DNA of 64,000 nt from Aricia agestis (GCF_905147365.1 NC_056417.1:16018501-16082500); one strand, 5' to 3'. Positions 50,208 through 61,007 are shown, numbered from the stretch's first letter. The notes: a model not told the origin generated them from the sequence alone. Numbers and translations are program-made.

Positions 50208-50942
50208 GATAAAAAATAAATAAAAATAAAATAAAAAATGTTTTATTTCTGAGTAGATTTTAAGAAAATACTTTCAGAATGTTAATATTAGCTACGGTGC
50301 CTACCACCGGTTCGGGAACTATCCCGGCGAGAAGAACCGGCGTAAGAAACTCGCACGGGGCCCACTTTTTTTACCAAAAAAAAGTGAGGTAAAAAAATTA
50401 ATCTTTTAAAATAAAATTTACAATGCTGTAACTTAAAATTATACAATGTCAACATACATACATAGTAAGTCATGTACAATAATGTAGAAGTAGCCTTGTA
50501 AGCAGCCATCCTACTCCCAAGATGTGCCATCTTCTATGAAATCATTGACCTTATAATAGGCTTTGGCACACAAACGCTCTTTGACTACTTTCTTAAATTT
50601 ATTAATGGAAAGATTTTTAACGTTTTCTGGGATTTTATTGAAAAGGCGTATACATTGACCTTTAAAAGATTTACTGACTTTACTAAGTCTGATCACTGGC
50701 AAATCTAGCTTGTACTTATTTCTGGTGTTTCTACAATGAATGTCACCTTTGGCTTTAAATTTACATATATTTTTTCTAACATGTATTACATTATCTAAAA
50801 TGTATTGAGAAGCTACTGTCAGAATACCAATTTCTTTAAACTTTTCTCTCAAAGATTCAAATGTAGACATTTTGTAAATCGAACGTATAGCTCGCTTCTG
50901 CAGCACAAATATAGTATTAATATCGGCAGCGTTTCCCCATAA
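50208..50942 (-). mobile_element. LINE 3' fragment, near-identical to 3421 element
   Basis: On the minus strand it corresponds to about 4777-5500 of the first copy, from TTATGGGGAAACGCTGCCG to the A/T-rich tail at 50212-50242. I see only a handful of differences over about 700 bp. 5' truncation is more severe here. It sits inside the inner hAT element. Confidence 0.9.
50511..50942 (-). pseudogene. LINE reverse-transcriptase C-terminus fragment
   Basis: About 142 codons: GNAADINTIFVLQKRAIRSI, FESLREKFKEIGILTVASQY, CIRLFNKIPENVKNLSIN and the end FIEDGTSWE, identical to the 3421-5208 protein except ED for ND near the end and minor changes. It contains no catalytic motif. The first codons upstream (ANPAL) belong to the hAT flank, not to the LINE. 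Confidence 0.88.
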
Positions 50943-51229
50943 GGCAGGGTTCGCCATCCTTGGCCTATGCTTTCTAATGAAAAATCAAGTTTACATAAAA
51001 ATTATTCACTGCTAATCAAATTAATTTACACCCGCATACAATCGTAGAGCCCCATTTTTTGTCAGGGTCTCGCGTGGACCCCGGGGGGTCCACCTGAACC
51101 ACTTTGGGAATCAATGGTCTAGTCGCTCGCACACAAATACCGTGCCGAAGTATGGCATCGCCAAACCGCTGTACCGGTCGGAAGTCGGAGTAGGTTTTTT
51201 CGTAAAATTTCTTGATTCGGTCGCCGCCC

Positions 51230-51397
51230 TCAAAGCCCGCGATAAAAACTATTGCAATAGCTTAAAATTCAAATAAAATGCGCCTTTATGACCTAGACTA
51301 TAGGTTTCATTTTGTTACGCCACTACAGAGCGGTGGCGGCATGGGTCGCTAGACCAATGTCGGTAGAAAATAAAACCTATACCTAGGTTATATTATA
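51230..51397. repeat. Fragment related to interior of 29579-30855
   Basis: AATTCAAATAAAATGCGCCT, GACTATAGGTTTCATTTTGT, GGGTCGCTAGACCAATGTCG and AGAAAATAAAACCTATA have counterparts at about 30285-30350 and 30685-30750 of the transposon. Confidence 0.6.
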
Positions 51398-51399
51398 TT

Positions 51400-51750
51400 T
51401 TTTTATTTATTATTCTTATGAAATAAGGGGGCAAACGAGCAAACGGGTCACCTGATGGAAAGCAACTTCCGTCGCCCATTGACACTCGCAGCATCAGAAA
51501 AGCTGCAGGTGCGTTGCCGGCTTTTTAAGAGGGAATAGGGTAATAGGGGAGGGTAGGGATGGGAAGGGAAGGGAATAGGGGACGGTAGGGAAGGGAATAG
51601 GTTAGGGGATTGGGCCTCCGGTAAACTCACTCACTCGACGAAACACAGCGCAAGCGCTGTTTCACGCCGGTTTTCTGTGAGAACGTGGTATTTCTCCGGT
51701 CGAGCCGGCCCATTCGTGCCGAAGCATGGCTCTCCCACGTCTATACGTTA
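51400..51750 (-). repeat. Family A repeat
   Basis: A complete minus-oriented copy: ATGAAATAAGGGGGCAAACG, GGGTCACCTGATGGAAAGCA, purine tract, TCGACGAAACACAGCGCAAG, GTCGAGCCGGCCCATTCGTG and CATGGCTCTCCCACG. Confidence 0.9.
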
Positions 51751-52084
51751 TAACGTTGCATTTTATTATATTTTTTGTCGGTGACGTCCCCGTGATGGCA
51801 GCAGTGGACAAACGACCTAAGGGTATTTAACCCGCCAGTCAAATTTGAGGTTCTTTCAATGCGGGGAAAAATACATCAACAAAAATGTAATAATATATGA
51901 ACAACCAATGCTTGAATGATGCCATGTCAGAAACATTTACATAATATTTTTCCTAAAGGTATACAATATTTTTTCAAGCGGTAAATTCAGTAAGGAATTA
52001 CTGGAACTTTTGAAAAAAGCACCTGTCTTAATTTTTTATCTTATAAGTAAACGAAATCCTTGAAACAAAAAAAAAATATTTAAA
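51751..52084. other. No feature seen
   Basis: AT-rich sequence between repeats. No exon. Confidence 0.4.
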
Positions 52085-52087
52085 TTA

Positions 52088-52216
52088 GGGCTTGTTTCAC
52101 CACTTTCTGATAAAGTGCCGAATAGACTATTCACAGCTTTTTGACAGATTCTCCATACTTCATCTGTGTGGTAGATAGCCTATTCGGCACCTATAAGGAA
52201 CTGGTGAAACAGGCAC
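52088..52216. mobile_element. Harbinger-like MITE, CCTGTTTCACCACTT family, copy 2
   Basis: GGGCTTGTTTCACCACTTTC and CTGGTGAAACAGGCAC ends, TTA on both sides (52085-52087, 52217-52219), CCGAATAGACTATTCACAGC and GTAGATAGCCTATTCGGCAC mirrored. Same family as 41085-41221. Confidence 0.85.
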
Positions 52217-52440
52217 TTAGTGTTACAAGATCATTGGCCAGATTTTCAAATTCAGAATAAACAAAAAAGTTTTCTATGTTATTCTGTGTATCCAGCGTGT
52301 GTTTGTGTATGTGTGTATGATTGACTGCGCAGTACACTCAAAAGCTAAACCATCGAGCCACTATTTTTTAATTCAAATAAGTAACAGGGGAACTATGTTT
52401 TGCAACTTGCTTACAACTTTTTCATACCTTATAATCATAC

Positions 52441-52791
52441 TCCTCCGTGGTCTAGTGGTTAGAGCGTCGCTCTCGACTCCGGAGGTCGTGGGTTCGAATC
52501 CCGCGTTGGAAACATGTTATTTCCAAGTTTGGTTAGGACAATGCAGGCTGATCACCTGATTGTCTGACAAGTAAGATGATCCATGCGTCGGATGGGCATG
52601 TAAAAAGTCGGTCCTGCGCCTGATCTCTCGCCAGTCGTGTCGGTCTTCCGTCCCACTGGGTTATGAGAGTAAAGGAATAGAGAGTGCTCTTGTGTACTGC
52701 GCACACACTTGGGCACTATAAAATTACTCCTACGTACCTGGCCTGGTTTCAATGAAACCGGCCACCGTCACCGAAACCGGTGTGGGGAGTA
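52441..52791 (+). mobile_element. Complete SINE T with tRNA-like head and 12-bp TSD
   Basis: Starts TCCTCCGTGGTCTAGTGGTT with A-box TGGTCTAGTGG and B-box GGTTCGAATCC, so it carries an internal RNA polymerase III promoter. The body contains GGAAACATGTTATTTCCAAG, GCAGGCTGATCACCTGATTG and AAACCGGCCACCGTCACCGA, ending GGTGTGGGGAGTA. A perfect 12-bp duplication TTATAATCATAC lies at 52429-52440 and 52792-52803, proof of recent retroposition. The head resembles a tRNA, but lack of a proper acceptor stem pairing and the SINE body argue against a tRNA gene. Confidence 0.92.
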
Positions 52792-52929
52792 TTATAATCA
52801 TACTAAATAAACTTTCAATGGGAACATCTCGACCTCAATACACATAACAATAAGCACATAAACTACACCCTGTCGCGATTATGTATATTATATTATGTGA
52901 TCTACCACACACCGTAAATACCACGCACT

Positions 52930-53221
52930 CTATCTACATTATATACTATATGTTACCCGTGACTTCACCTGTCTAAGAAATAATATTGCAGTAATAATAT
53001 GTTATAGCCTATTTAAGGCTGTTGCTAGTCGTCCGGTAATCGGATGAATAAAATAAATCTTAGTCGTCCGATTACCGGATGAATTAAAAAAAATAATTCA
53101 TCCGATTACCGGACGACTAGCAACAGCCTTAATACATAGGCTATGACATATTATTACTGCAACATTATTTTTTAGACGGGTGAAGTCACGGGTAATATAT
53201 TATAGTATGTAACGTAGATAG
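52930..53221. mobile_element. 292-bp palindrome (foldback MITE)
   Basis: The arms of about 130 bp start CTATCTAC and end GTAGATAG. CCCGTGACTTCACCTGTCTA mirrors TAGACGGGTGAAGTCACGGG. The core has GTCGTCCGGTAATCGGATGA and its inverse CATCCGATTACCGGACGAC, with one extra unit in the left arm. Two more units lie just outside at 53231-53287. Confidence 0.85.
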
Positions 53222-53290
53222 ACAATCTATACGTCCGATAATCGGACGACTAAGATTTATTTTATTCATCCGGTAATCGGACGACTAGAC

Positions 53291-55016
53291 ACTTCGATGT
53301 ATTAATTTAAAAGGTCTATGCTTATCTTATTATACTGTTTTACGTTTTGGATTATATTATCAGGTTTTTTTGACTAAAATTTGACTATGTACAAAGAGTC
53401 ATGGCAAGATACCATACTTTTAATACTTAGTTACTTTTTGAGACCGTCTAAGAATGCCGCATACACATAAACTAATCATATACCATGCAATACTCTCTCT
53501 TTTATATTGTACGACGTTTTTATATTATAACGGAGATAATTCTGATTTAGGCCACAAGCTAATAACTTTTGATAGGATTGTTTCCTCTTTAACAACATCA
53601 GGTATAACAAGACAATTCATGGAGTGATATAATAGTATGTATTACTAATAAATTGTAAGTTATTTACGAGCATTCACGGCCCAAAGCCATCGTCAAATTT
53701 CATAGTTTTCTGCCAAATCAATGACAAACATATAAACAAACCCATTTCAATATTAGTGAGGATTTTCTTTACCCGCGAAATGACACGCTCTATATTCGTA
53801 TTATACTAAGGACGATATATTATCTGCTCTGACGCTGAGAGCTGCGTTTTATTAGGTTTTATAAGATTTTACTTTGATATTTTATATGCTTTTCTTTGTA
53901 TATACTTATTACTTATACTGATATTGGTAGGTAAGGTTAAATTAGGTGAGAGAAATGGGGCATACCTTTTAAGGGTATCTGGCGATACAACTAGAACCAC
54001 AATTCTGCATCGCACTATCGAAGAGTTCTAAGTGAAACCATATTATATTTACCGATGCACTTAGAATTAATCTTCCAAGAGGGATCTTCTAGAGCTTGGT
54101 CGTGCTAAATCTAATCGACTCGAGGTTCTAATTTGTTAGTTTGTTAATAGAACTATATTTTCAGAGAATAGTGATGATATTTGCAGTAGAATAAACTACA
54201 AAATAACTTTAGTATGTATTGCAAAATGATGATATGAGTTCCATGTCATCTATTAGGTTTTTACATTTTCAAGAACTAACAGTAGACACCCTTTATATTG
54301 TTAGGGAAAATGGATAAAAAATCATAAATAAACATTAATTAGTGTATATAACATGACCATTAATCCAATGAAATCAATAGAAATTACAAAAAATCAAATA
54401 AATGTATTCAAAACTTACGTGCAAAATTTCGCCTTCCTTAACCTATTTGCTAAGAAATTGCCGAGCGCGTGTTGAAGCGGTCACATTATTTACGAAAACT
54501 GATCCCATTTTAAAATTTTGTTCCCGAAGGCGTCCCAAATATATTTTTTCACGTCAACAGATAGCTTGAGCAGCTTATAAAATTTACAGTGTTGAGAAAA
54601 AATTACAGTAATTAGAATTTTTATGGTATTTTTGTCGTAAGTGTCATCTATTAGTTCCGAGTCTACTATTAGTGCTTTTACCTTCTAATCCTAATCAAAA
54701 TAAATTATTTCATCACCAAGCACAATTTGTGTAGATAATATTTTGTCTTTGAATGATTAAAATTGGACGTTTGGTTTGGGTGTGCGCTACCAAGGCGGGG
54801 GTGAGCAGTAGCGAAGATTATAACCGGCCCTGCAGCTGGTGAATTAGCTCATATTATACCAAGAATACCAATGATCCCTATTGATTTGCCTATAAGTACC
54901 CTTCAAAAGGCTCCAATTTCCTGTAAAAATTTATTTTGCACTAACGATAAATAAATCCCAGGGCCAAACATTCAAATTAGTAGGAATAGATTTACGATTA
55001 TTATTTTTTAACAAAA
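53291..55016. other. Long stretch without recognised features
   Basis: AT-rich and mostly non-repetitive within this window. Both strands lack open frames with plausible splice sites and familiar domains. It could hold distal introns or intergenic DNA. Confidence 0.45.
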
Positions 55017-55610
55017 TTTGAACCCGACTTCCAAGGAAAAAACAATATTCTTAAAATGACCTAAAAGTATGAAATAATTCTTATTCTTCATTAGTACCTT
55101 TTTTAAAATTCGACTAAATCTCAACGAATACTGTACTAAAATTTCATTCGTTTTAAGTAAAAGTACCAATATTTGGGTCATAATGTGCTGACCCATGGTG
55201 TAATTATGGTTGTGATGATAATGATCAATCAAATTGATGTGTTGGCTTATGCTTTCAGTTGTTTAAACAACGCAGAAATCCCCGAACCTGTATCTATAGG
55301 GATTCAAAAGTTCTGTTCGGTACCTTCGGTACCTGGTGGGAAGTTTTACTTTTTGGTAGCATTTACCTCAAATGCTTCAGAAAAAATCGAAATCACTATA
55401 TGTTTCCATACAAATTTCAAGGAGCCCTCTCGATTCCTCATGGATCCCATAATCAGATCACCACTTTTGTGATCATGGTACCAAATTCGAATTCAACCCT
55501 GTACAACGACAAAAGAATCATGAAAATCGGTCAACAAACGGCGAAGTTATAACCTCCTCCTTTTTGGAAGTCCACGCGAGCGGAGCCGCGGGCGACCGCT
55601 AGTTTATAAT
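55017..55610 (-). repeat. AACCCGACTTCCAA-type repeat
   Basis: Starts AAATTTGAACCCGACTTCCA, includes GGAGCCCTCTCGATTCCTCA, TTTGTGATCATGGTACCAAA and AAAATCGGTCAACAAACGGC, and ends TCCACGCGAGCGGAGCCGCG GGCGACCGCTAG. This is a common lepidopteran repeat, related at its end to the foldback element at 12556. Open frames inside are spurious. Confidence 0.65.
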
Positions 55611-55774
55611 ATTTGTATAGATTAGTTTGGGAGGGATTGACGAAAAAACAACCTTCGTTACTTTACAATTCGTCAGAAGTACATAATATTGATGCAATAT
55701 TTTATTCATATTTGTGCACGTCCTATCTCTCTCCGTAGGGTTGCTGGAAGACATTTCTATTACAAATAAGCAGA

Positions 55775-55862
55775 TCCTTTGTCTCGTCTTATTGTGTGTA
55801 AATTTTATTTATAAATGTTTCTTGTGCACAATAAATGATTCAATAAATAAAATAAATAAACA
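55775..55862 (+). repeat. Retroposon 3' tail fragment
   Basis: TTTGTCTCGTCTTATTGTGT, TTTCTTGTGCACAATAAATG and (AAAT)n, matching 40080-40165. Confidence 0.6.
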
Positions 55863-56204
55863 AATGGAACAATATTTAACGGTAATAATGTACTCCACTT
55901 GAAGTGAACAAACAAGAAAAGTTTTCTTGCAAAACGTATAATCGACGCAGCAGCTATAGCCGGCTATTGGCTAAGCGATAGCTTGGTTAATGTATTAATG
56001 GCGCGCTATGTTTAGCTTAGCCGGGTGACTGACGGGAATTACGGGGGAAGCCGGGCAAGCTACAGCTTATAATGCAGTAGCTGTTAAGCGCAGCTGAAAG
56101 TTTAACTTTTCATTTATATTTTGACGTTGTTTTTTTATCTACGGTAGAAATATTTACCCCGCATGGAAAAGTAGATTATTATATAAAGTAGATATTTAAC
56201 CTCA

Positions 56205-56350
56205 AGGACAGGGTGCGTTCAGACCTGCGTGTTTTTTCCCAAACGCTATAGCAATTTGAGATTCTATGCTTAATTACATAAAGCTTATTTTCATACATTT
56301 GTACAAACCACGTACGCGCAGAAAACGCGCTCGTCTGAACGTGTATTATT
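56205..56350. mobile_element. MITE with GTTCAGAC ends
   Basis: ACAGGGTGCGTTCAGACCTG on the left and CGCTCGTCTGAACGTGTATT on the right. The ends are similar to the TTCAGACCGCAACG family at 20406 and 25247, and the interior differs. Confidence 0.5.
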
Positions 56351-56439
56351 GTTTTAAAGTTATTTTGAATCATATATTTTATTAATAGCGAACAAACTAG
56401 ATACAAACGAATAAACTGACAGACAGATTTTTTCTTTAT

Positions 56440-56530
56440 AATATTCGTATACAAAGGCAAACAAGCCGGCAGATTGCCTGATTGAAAAAACCGTCGTCCA
56501 TAGGCACACTCCCTACATACATCTGTAATA
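56440..56530 (-). repeat. Family A remnant
   Basis: AAAGGCAAACAAGCCGGCAG, TTGCCTGATTGAAAAAACCG and CGTCCATAGGCACACTCC: strongly eroded. Confidence 0.5.
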
Positions 56531-56871
56531 CAAAGCAGAGTTATCGTGTAAATAAATAACAATATTCCCGTTTAACGATACTATCCTGACTGTATATCAT
56601 AGAAGTACGATCTCCGACGAGCTCAGTGTATCACATTTCGACTCTATTGCCATGGTAATAAGGCTCAAAAGCAGTGTACTCCGGGTGTACATATACGCGG
56701 GATTTATCGCCCGTACATTATCCTGCGAATCCTCCGGTAATGATAAAAATATTCACACATAAAACACTCCAGAAATGTTGCTTGTACATTATGTTGGAAT
56801 AAGTCCTATGTAGCGTGTGTTCCTAAGAATAACCCAGATTAAAGATTAAAGTCAAATTTTTTACACCTTTT

Positions 56872-57012
56872 TTTGTTAAAAAGTGGGCCCCGTGCGAGTT
56901 TCTTACGCCAGTTCTTCTCGCCGGGTTAGTTCCCGAACCAGTGGTCTGACATCACGTAGACTTTATGAAAAGATTTGATAGACTCAGAAATAAAACAATT
57001 TTTTATTTAAGT
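56872..57012 (+). repeat. LINE 3' end fragment
   Basis: AAAAAGTGGGCCCCGTGCGA, TTTCTTACGCCAGTTCTTCT, GTTCCCGAACCAGTGGT and ACTCAGAAATAAAACAATTT. Same 3' untranslated region as the LINE at 3421-5510. Confidence 0.8.
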
Positions 57013-57120
57013 ATTTTATTTATTTAAAAAGTAACCCCATAATGTTGCAATTCGTTTCAAAATATAATATGTAGTGCATTGACGTATGTGACTTTGTTGG
57101 GAAGTCATTACATTACGTGT

Positions 57121-57182
57121 TATACTGGTGTGTCACTGGTTAAACGATTGAGTTTAACCAGTGACACGCCAGTTTAACACGG
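57121..57182. repeat. Hairpin
   Basis: GTTATACTGGTGTGTCACTG followed by GTTAAAC mirrors GTTTAACCAGTGACACGCCA and GTTTAAC, with a loop of about 8 bases. Confidence 0.7.
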
Positions 57183-57189
57183 CGCGGCA

Positions 57190-57978
57190 TAAATGACGTA
57201 ATAAGCACTGGCCTGTAAAGTGTAAACTGTGTTTAATTTCGGAACTTAGGCAATGTTTGTTCGGATTAGTATTGCAGGAATATGTCATAATATGTAAGTT
57301 GGTCTCTTGTTTACATATAAGTCTTCTCTCTGTTTCTTACTTTAAGGTACAGACCTCACAAAAGTCGCTCAAAGAGATTTAAAATGCAATGTTAAATTTT
57401 AGATCTCTTTGATAAGGCGGGAAGTGGATTAACACGCTTTTTGGTGGATAAGTGATTGCAACGTTGCGAGTCTTTGAAATGTATTTTAATATAAATGTGC
57501 CATGAGCCGTGTAATGAGCCATTCAAAATTGGAACACGCACCCTAAAACTGCTAGTGGCATGTCTGTAAAAATGTGTATCTTCTTATATAGAATATATTT
57601 CAGTTTAAATAGCCTTAGAAATTTTGTCGTTTCGATCGCAGACCATTTCACTCGAAACACCATGTGTGGACGCGGACGAGAACAACATTCGAGGCTCGAG
57701 AATCGGGACCTGGGTTTACATATACATAAGTAAGAACACGAAATTCTGGTAAAATTGAAATGCATCCCTGTGGAGAATTTAAGATGGCACTAAATTCAGC
57801 GCGACATTAACGTCAACTCCTTTGTGAGATAGGCTATATTATATAGGCGACGTAGGCTATAACTCTCGCCTATCTCATGGTATTCCATTCGTGAGAGCCA
57901 AGGGAGAAACAAATCCAGAATAAATTACTATGTATGTAAATCTGTCTCTCTGACTACAACGACGCTACAAGTGTTATA
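57190..57978. other. No gene seen
   Basis: A local inverted block TGTGAGATAGGCTATATTAT/ATAACTCTCGCCTATCTCA lies at about 57823-57880. The minus-strand open frame 57765-57523 shows no domain. Confidence 0.4.
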
Positions 57979-57986
57979 ATCTAGAA

Positions 57987-58306
57987 CAGGGGTTCCCAAA
58001 GTGTGCGCCGCGGCACCCTGGTGCGCCGCGGAAAGGCAAGAGGGGCGCCGTGAGTCAATCCTCCATCATTATCCATAACCACAAATATTATAAAATAAAA
58101 TTATAATATGAATTATACGGAGCAGGCTGATGATTAAATAATTATTATTTTACTTGCTTAACCTAACTATAATCATTAAAGGTGTTTTTAGGTATCTTTT
58201 TGTAATAGCTAGGTTAGCGCCAATAGCATGGGCTAAGGAGTAGGGCGCCGTGACAAAATATTGACTTGTAACTGCGTCGCAGACTGAAAAAGATTGGGAA
58301 CCCCTG
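57987..58306. mobile_element. hAT-type MITE, CAGGGGTTCCCAAA ends
   Basis: 320 bp, CAGGGGTTCCCAAAGTGTGC and GATTGGGAACCCCTG ends, with GGCGCCGTGAGTC/GGGCGCCGTGACA blocks inside. Exact target duplication ATCTAGAA at 57979-57986 and 58307-58314. Confidence 0.92.
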
Positions 58307-58374
58307 ATCTAGAATAAATAATACGAATCGATATAATAGCCGCTTATAGTGACAGTTTACGTATAGAACCTTTT

Positions 58375-58706
58375 CAATACGTGGGAGAGCCATGCTTCGG
58401 CACGAATGGGCCGGCTCGACCGGAGAAATACCACGTTCTCACAGAAAACCGGCGTGAAACAGCGCTAGCGCTGTGTTTAGCCGAGTGAGTGAGTTTACCG
58501 GAGGCCCAATCCCCTACCCTATTCCCTTCCCTACCCTCCCAAATTCCCATCCCATCCCTACCCTCCTCTATTACCCTATTCCCTCTTAAAAGGCCGGCAA
58601 CGCACCTGCAGCTCTTCTGATGCTGCGAGTGTCCATGGGCGACGGAAGTTGCTTTCCATCAGGTGACCCGTTTGCTCGTTTGCCCCCTTATTTCATAAAA
58701 AAAAAC
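58375..58706 (+). repeat. Family A repeat, well preserved
   Basis: ACGTGGGAGAGCCATGCTTC, GGCACGAATGGGCCGGCTCG, AAACAGCGCTAGCGCTGTGT, AGTTTACCGGAGGCCCAATC, GAAGTTGCTTTCCATCAGGT and TTTGCCCCCTTATTTCATAA. Confidence 0.92.
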
Positions 58707-58797
58707 AACATATTCACACTTTGAAAATCATAAATTGTTTTGAAAATCATAATTATCATAACAATACATACAACTTTTTGGACGTGGGGTTAAAAAT

Positions 58798-59427
58798 TAG
58801 GGGTGGGCCGAAATTCGTTTTACATTCGGTTTAACCGAACTTCGTCATCCAGCCGAATTTCGGTTAAAATGCCGAACATTCAGCACGAAATATACTTGCA
58901 CTATCGTAATAGAAATTAATGACAAAAACAAGATACTACAAGAACTATACTCGTTCATAGTCATTTACTTATTTGAATTAGAAAAAGTAATCATACGTGA
59001 TAAACAAAAAACTTAAATTGGTCTTTTTAACGACCAGTCTCAGAAATCTTTGGTTAATTTACACAAACTAAACACAAAATTAAACCGCTCTTCTTACTTA
59101 CCAAACCAGCCTTAGAAATCTTTCTTAATCAAAAAACAAATTTTACTGCCCTTCTCACCAAGTCTACGAAATCTCTCTTACTTACATCAAAAAACTAAAA
59201 ATTTGACTTTACTTTTACTTTACAAATTACTAGCTGGCTAACGGCTCCGCGGGGAAGCGCAGAGTGCGGGCGGGGCCCATCTAGCAATATTTGTAGCAAG
59301 TGCGTAAACAAGTCACAACTCGAAAAGGCGCGGCGAATTTGAACCGAAGTTCGGCCGAATTTTTAATTTTTACCGAATGTCCGGCCGAAGTTCGTATTCG
59401 GTTCAAACCACATTCGGCCCATCACTA
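58798..59427. mobile_element. hAT-type element, TAGGGGTGGGCCGAA ends
   Basis: 630 bp. Left TAGGGGTGGGCCGAAATTCG, right CATTCGGCCCATCACTA, flanked by TTAAAAAT (58790-58797) and TTGAAAAT (59428-59435), seven of eight. Subterminal repeats of the CCGAA/TTCGG kind are numerous. No transposase. Confidence 0.85.
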
Positions 59428-59737
59428 TTGAAAATATTGCGCTCTCTATAGTATAATCAGCATGTGCTGTTCAGTGTTAGGTCATTGACCCAAGTTTTAG
59501 TACAGCCGACAGCGACAGGTCAGCACTACTGTCAACCCCGCACCTGCTCAATATTGGTTCTGTACTTTGTACTTTTACGATCTCGGTTATATTAAAACAA
59601 CAAAGTTTACTGGATGCTGTGTGACAAAATTTTAGGACTATCATATAGAAAGTTCAACACGACGCTTTTAAAAAATATAAACAGTGGACCGAAGTTATTG
59701 AGTCGGGAAAGGTCATATTGTTAGGGTCTCCGTCTTT

Positions 59738-60405
59738 CGTGCTACGCGTCTACGAGCTTCGTGCTACGCGTCTACGAGCTACGTGCTACGCGTCTACGAG
59801 CTACGTGCTACGCGTCTACGAGCTACGTGCTACGCGTCTACGAGCTACGTGCTACGCGTCTACGAGTTACGTGCTACGCGTTTACGAGCTACGTGCTACG
59901 CGTCTACGAGCTACGTGCTACGCGTCTACGAGCTACGTGCTACGCGTTTATGAGCTACGCGCTACGCGTCTACGAGCTACGTGCTACGCGTTTACGAGCT
60001 ACGTGCTACGCGTCTACGAGCTACGTGCTACGCGTCTACGAGCTACGTGCTACGCGCCTACGAGCTACGTGCTACGCGTTTACGAGCTACGCGCTACGCG
60101 TCTACGAGCTACGTGCTACGCGTTTACGAGCTACGTGCTACGCGTCTACGAGCTACGTGCTACGCGTCTACGAGCTACATGCTACGCGTCTACGAGTTAC
60201 GTGCTACGTGTTTACGAGTTACGTGCTACGCGTCTACGAGCTACGTGCTACGCGTCTACGAGCTACGTGCTACGCGTCTACGAGCTACATGCTACGCGTC
60301 TACGAGTTACGTGCTACGCGTTTACGAGCTACGCGCTACGCGTCTACGAGCTACGTACAACGTTCTACGCGTCTACGCACTACGCGTCTACGTGCTACAT
60401 GCTAC
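59738..60405 (+). repeat. 22-bp minisatellite, about 30 copies
   Basis: Tandem units CTACGCGTCTACGAGCTACG plus TG, with common variants TTTACGAG, GAGTTACG and CTACATG. Because the period is 22 (one more than a multiple of three) and no forward frame of the unit has a stop, three overlapping long forward frames appear. They encode the same cyclic 22-residue pattern (YELRATRLRATCYASTSYVL followed by RV). This is a satellite artefact rather than a protein gene. Reverse frames contain stops. Confidence 0.95.
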
Positions 60406-61007
60406 TTACTTCGACTATGCCTTTAAACAAAATGCCAAATAGTTCAAAGATATAATTCTCCAATTCCACGCAGACACAGGACGTGTAACATTATGATAAA
60501 TTATTGTAATGTAACCCTATAGATGCCACTTTATTTAGTCACGTCGTATTCTCTTTAAAGATCTTCCGACAGTCGAGACTGGCGGATTTTCAGAATACAA
60601 ATGATCCGGGAACGGATTATCAACTTGAGACCATCTCACATCACTCCTCATTTAGTTTGTACATACAAAACACATGCTCAGCATTGTAAGGTGGTTGGTA
60701 GCTTCGCTCTTATTGCTATGGAGATAAAGTTTAAACTTAGCGTATTTTAACAACAGATCAGTATTGTTTAGAACCTTTTTACCGAAGGTCAGACTGGTTA
60801 GAAATATTAAAATAATAACATTGACGTTTGGCCGAGTCGTTTTGGTATTGTCACTTTTTTAAGAAATTATTCTTAAGCTTCTTAATGTAAACATATTTTA
60901 GTTTAAAGTAAAGTGTTGAAAGATTCGAACTGTAATACCTCTTAAAGGAATCAAATATTTATAAATTACGCAATAAAAGTAAATCTTATATCTTTAAACG
61001 AGCAATT

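Larger units (their letters stand above)
50042..50962. mobile_element. Inner hAT-type element of a triple nest
   Basis: Begins CAGGGATGGCGAACCAATGG and ends AGGGTTCGCCATCCTTG, with the exact duplication GCCTATGC at 50034-50041 and 50963-50970. A LINE 3' fragment (50208-50942) makes up most of its length. Confidence 0.88.
49938..51116. mobile_element. Outer hAT-type element of a triple nest
   Basis: Begins CAGAGGTTCCCAATCTCC and ends CCACTTTGGGAATCAATG, with the exact 8-bp duplication GTCTAGTC at 49930-49937 and 51117-51124. It is interrupted by another hAT-type element at 50042-50962. Confidence 0.85.

Noticed and set aside
52441..52515. A tRNA gene
   Set aside because: A- and B-box are present, but the sequence continues into a SINE body shared with other copies and has a 12-bp target duplication; the acceptor stem does not pair properly.
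55173..55552. Overlapping open frames of 97-99 codons
   Set aside because: They fall in a common AACCCGACTTCCAA-type repeat and share no features of a conserved protein.
59718..60455. Three overlapping long forward reading frames (245, 221 and 153 codons)
   Set aside because: All are produced by a 22-bp satellite without stops. The same peptide pattern in three frames shows that no frame is selected.
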